A DNA stretch of 64,000 nt, from contig NC_021505.1 of the NCBI RefSeq assembly GCF_000412675.1, forward strand, positions 5,884,501 through 5,948,500. The letters are read 5' to 3'. Source of the stretch: Pseudomonas putida NBRC 14164 (lineage in GTDB: Bacteria > Pseudomonadota > Gammaproteobacteria > Pseudomonadales > Pseudomonadaceae). Both the position numbers and the translations under genes were made by a program. Shown here one piece after another: positions 62,334 through 64,000 of the stretch (positions are counted from its first letter, which is position 1; each line of letters begins with the position of its first letter). Below the pieces are notes generated by a model. It was not told the DNA's origin. It did no database searches and saw only the letters and a list, made by a program, of their open reading frames with translations.

Positions 62334-63692
62334 TCAGACAGCGAACAGCAGGAACTCTCGCTCCCAGGAACTGATGACACGCTTGAAGTTTTCATGCTCG
62401 GCGCGCTTGGTTGCGACGTAGCCGGTGATGAACTTCTTGCCCAGGTACTGCACCAGCGCACGGCTGTTTTCCATGCGCTCCAGGGCGTCTTCGATGGTCA
62501 GCGGCAAGCGCAGATTGCGGCGTTCGTAGCCACGGCCCTGTACCGGCGCGCTGGCCTGAATGCCTTCGACCATGCCGATGTAGCCACACAGCAGGCTGGC
62601 AGCAATGGCCAGGTATGGGTTGGCGTCGGCGCCCGGCAGGCGGTTCTCGACCCGGCGGCTTTGCGGGCCGGCATCCGGTACGCGCAGGCCGACAGTGCGG
62701 TTTTCTTCGCCCCACTCCACGTTCACCGGCGCCGAAGTGTCGGGCAGGAAGCGGCGGAACGAGTTGACGTTGGGGGCGAACAGCGGCAGTGCCTCGGGGA
62801 TGAACTTCTGCAGGCCACCGATGTGGTGGAGGAACAGCTCGCTCATGCTGCCGTCTTCATTGCTGAAGATGTTCTTGCCGGTGGCCACGTCGACCACGCT
62901 CTGGTGCAGGTGCATGGCACTGCCCGGCTCGCCGGTCATCGGCTTGGCCATGAAGGTGGCAGCCACGTTGTGCTTGAGCGCCGCCTCGCGCATGGTGCGC
63001 TTGAACACCAGGATCTGGTCGGCCAGGTGCAGGGCGTCGCCGTGACGGAAGTTGATTTCCATCTGCGCCGTGCCGTCTTCGTGGATCAGCGTGTCCAGGT
63101 CCAGTTGCTGCAGTTCGCACCAGTCGTAGACGTCTTCGAACAGCGGGTCGAATTCGTTGGCGGCTTCGATCGAGAACGACTGGCGGCCGGTTTCCGGGCG
63201 GCCCGAACGGCCTACCGGGGGCTGTAACGGGAAGTCCGGGTCTTCGCTGCGCTTGGTCAGGTAGAACTCCATCTCAGGCGCGACAATCGGCTGCCAGCCC
63301 TTGTCGGCGTAGAGCTTGAGGACTTTCTTCAAGACGTTGCGTGGCGACAGTTCGACCGGGTTGCCCTTCTTGTCGTAGGTGTCGTGGATCACCTGCGCAG
63401 TCGGCTCGATGGCCCACGGTACAAGGAACACGGCATTCTCGTCGGGGCGGCAGATCATGTCGATGTCGGCCGGGTCGAGCAGTTCGTAATAGATGTCGTC
63501 GTCGACGTAGTCGCCGGTCACAGTCTGCAGCAGCACGCTCTCGGGCAGGCGCATGCCTTTTTCGGCGATGAATTTGTTGGTGGGCGAAATCTTGCCGCGC
63601 GTGATGCCGGTCAGGTCACTGATCATGCATTCGACTTCGGTGATCTTGTGCTCTTTCAACCAATCGGTGAGCTGGTCGAGGTTGTTACTCAT
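62334..63692 (-). CDS. spuB: Glutamine-synthetase-family gamma-glutamylpolyamine synthetase (SpuB-like)
   Basis: This 452-residue ligase of the GlnA/PuuA family links glutamate to putrescine or other polyamines with ATP. Family blocks include VAPEMEFYLTKR, HEDGTAQMEINFRHGDAL, FMAKPMTGEPGSAMHLHQSV and NRTVGLRVP with metal and nucleotide ligands. It lacks the adenylylation-site pattern of GlnA and has the PuuA-like length. In P. aeruginosa the order is spuI, spuA, spuB, spuC, spuDEFGH. TGAGG stands 7 bases before the ATG. It may alternatively be called spuI or puuA; the exact paralogue is not decided. Confidence 0.85.
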   Translation of the reverse strand: MSNNLDQLTDWLKEHKITEVECMISDLTGITRGKISPTNKFIAEKGMRLPESVLLQTVTGDYVDDDIYYELLDPADIDMICRPDENAVFLVPWAIEPTAQVIHDTYDKKGNPVELSPRNVLKKVLKLYADKGWQPIVAPEMEFYLTKRSEDPDFPLQPPVGRSGRPETGRQSFSIEAANEFDPLFEDVYDWCELQQLDLDTLIHEDGTAQMEINFRHGDALHLADQILVFKRTMREAALKHNVAATFMAKPMTGEPGSAMHLHQSVVDVATGKNIFSNEDGSMSELFLHHIGGLQKFIPEALPLFAPNVNSFRRFLPDTSAPVNVEWGEENRTVGLRVPDAGPQSRRVENRLPGADANPYLAIAASLLCGYIGMVEGIQASAPVQGRGYERRNLRLPLTIEDALERMENSRALVQYLGKKFITGYVATKRAEHENFKRVISSWEREFLLFAV

Positions 63693-64000
63693 AAATACCT
63701 CAGGAGGTAAGGTGGGCCGCGCATTGATTCTGGATGGAGTAGATTGCTAAAGCAAAAACCCCCGCGCAGCGCCGCAGTGGATACACTGAAAACAAGTGTG
63801 TCCGTAATGAGTTCGAAGGGCAGGAAGACGAAGCGAAGGGCGGCAAGCCGCTACGAGGGCGGGCCCGGAAACGCCAAACGTCAATTATTGCGGCCAGGGC
63901 GACCACGCCATTGACGAAGCTTGCAAAAACGACAGAGGTACCTGTTGGCACTGCGCAGGCAGTGCTTTCAGGTCGCGGCAAGCGGACCATGTGACCCTCG
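63693..64000 (-). other. Leader region upstream of spuB without a convincing gene
   Basis: These 308 bases hold no gene I can support. An open frame of 96 codons exists on the minus strand (63990-63700), but its composition and lack of a recognisable RBS make it doubtful. Visible elements: an inverted repeat GGATACACT ... AGTGTGTCC (63779-63803) and a GC-rich run ending in AAAAACCCCC (minus strand GGGGGTTTTT) at 63755-63764. The latter could belong to a terminator of an upstream leftward gene outside the window or to an attenuator. Confidence 0.4.

Noticed and set aside
63700-63990. 96-codon minus-strand frame before spuB
   Set aside because: No RBS, no recognisable sequence, and inverted repeats within it; more likely an untranslated leader.

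Overview
The window is a chromosomal segment of a fluorescent pseudomonad of the Pseudomonas putida group. The evidence is high G+C, coding with strong third-position G/C, dozens of extragenic palindromes of the P. putida REP type (cores such as CGCGGGCNNGCCCGC with flanking CTCCCACAG), and gene neighbourhoods known from P. putida and P. aeruginosa: folA, rppH-ptsP, lgt-thyA, ilvA/rpiA, serA with a D-2-hydroxyglutarate dehydrogenase, oscA-sbp-cysTWA and spuBCDEFGH. The assignment rests on recognition, not on a database search.

Layout. 1-2.9 kb: the 5' end of folA, then an overlapping pair of little-studied genes (a DUF2868 membrane protein and a DUF3482 GTPase-like protein). 3.0-9.8 kb: a probable 2-aminoethylphosphonate-type importer (ATPase, fused permease, binding protein), a PhnZ-like HD-domain oxygenase and a LysR regulator, split by an IS110-family insertion sequence that has landed inside a REP palindrome. 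9.8-12.6 kb: the cadA/cadR heavy-metal efflux pair with a clear MerR-type operator. 12.7-28.6 kb: housekeeping genes (thyA, lgt, a TauE-like permease, an NRDE protein, ptsP, rppH, an HAD phosphatase, ilvA, rpiA, two SdiA-regulated-like proteins, an FAH-family hydrolase, a D-2-HG dehydrogenase, serA). 28.6-36.6 kb: small periplasmic proteins, hydrolases, a 2OG oxygenase, an acetyltransferase and a penicillin-acylase-family acylase. 36.7-49.3 kb: nutrient uptake with a sulfur theme (polar amino-acid ABC transporter, MetQ, an unusual sigma-54 activator-like protein, tonB-exbB-exbD, cysTWA, sbp, oscA). 49.4-54.6 kb: an RND efflux pump with two lipoprotein membrane-fusion subunits, in the style of TriABC. 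54.7-55.4 kb: a REP-associated tyrosine transposase (RAYT) with its REP palindromes. 55.4-64 kb: the polyamine uptake and catabolism cluster spuBCDEFGH, with a roughly 300-base leader before spuB.

The genes work as several nutrient modules (phosphonate, sulfate/cysteine/methionine, polyamines, polar amino acids) inserted among core metabolism. Four operons of the sulfur region share a similar AT-rich box upstream, which suggests one regulon. REP elements of at least four sequence classes sit in almost every convergent or 3' intergenic gap; some pairs are chimeric and one is the IS target. No tRNA, rRNA, CRISPR or phage genes were seen.
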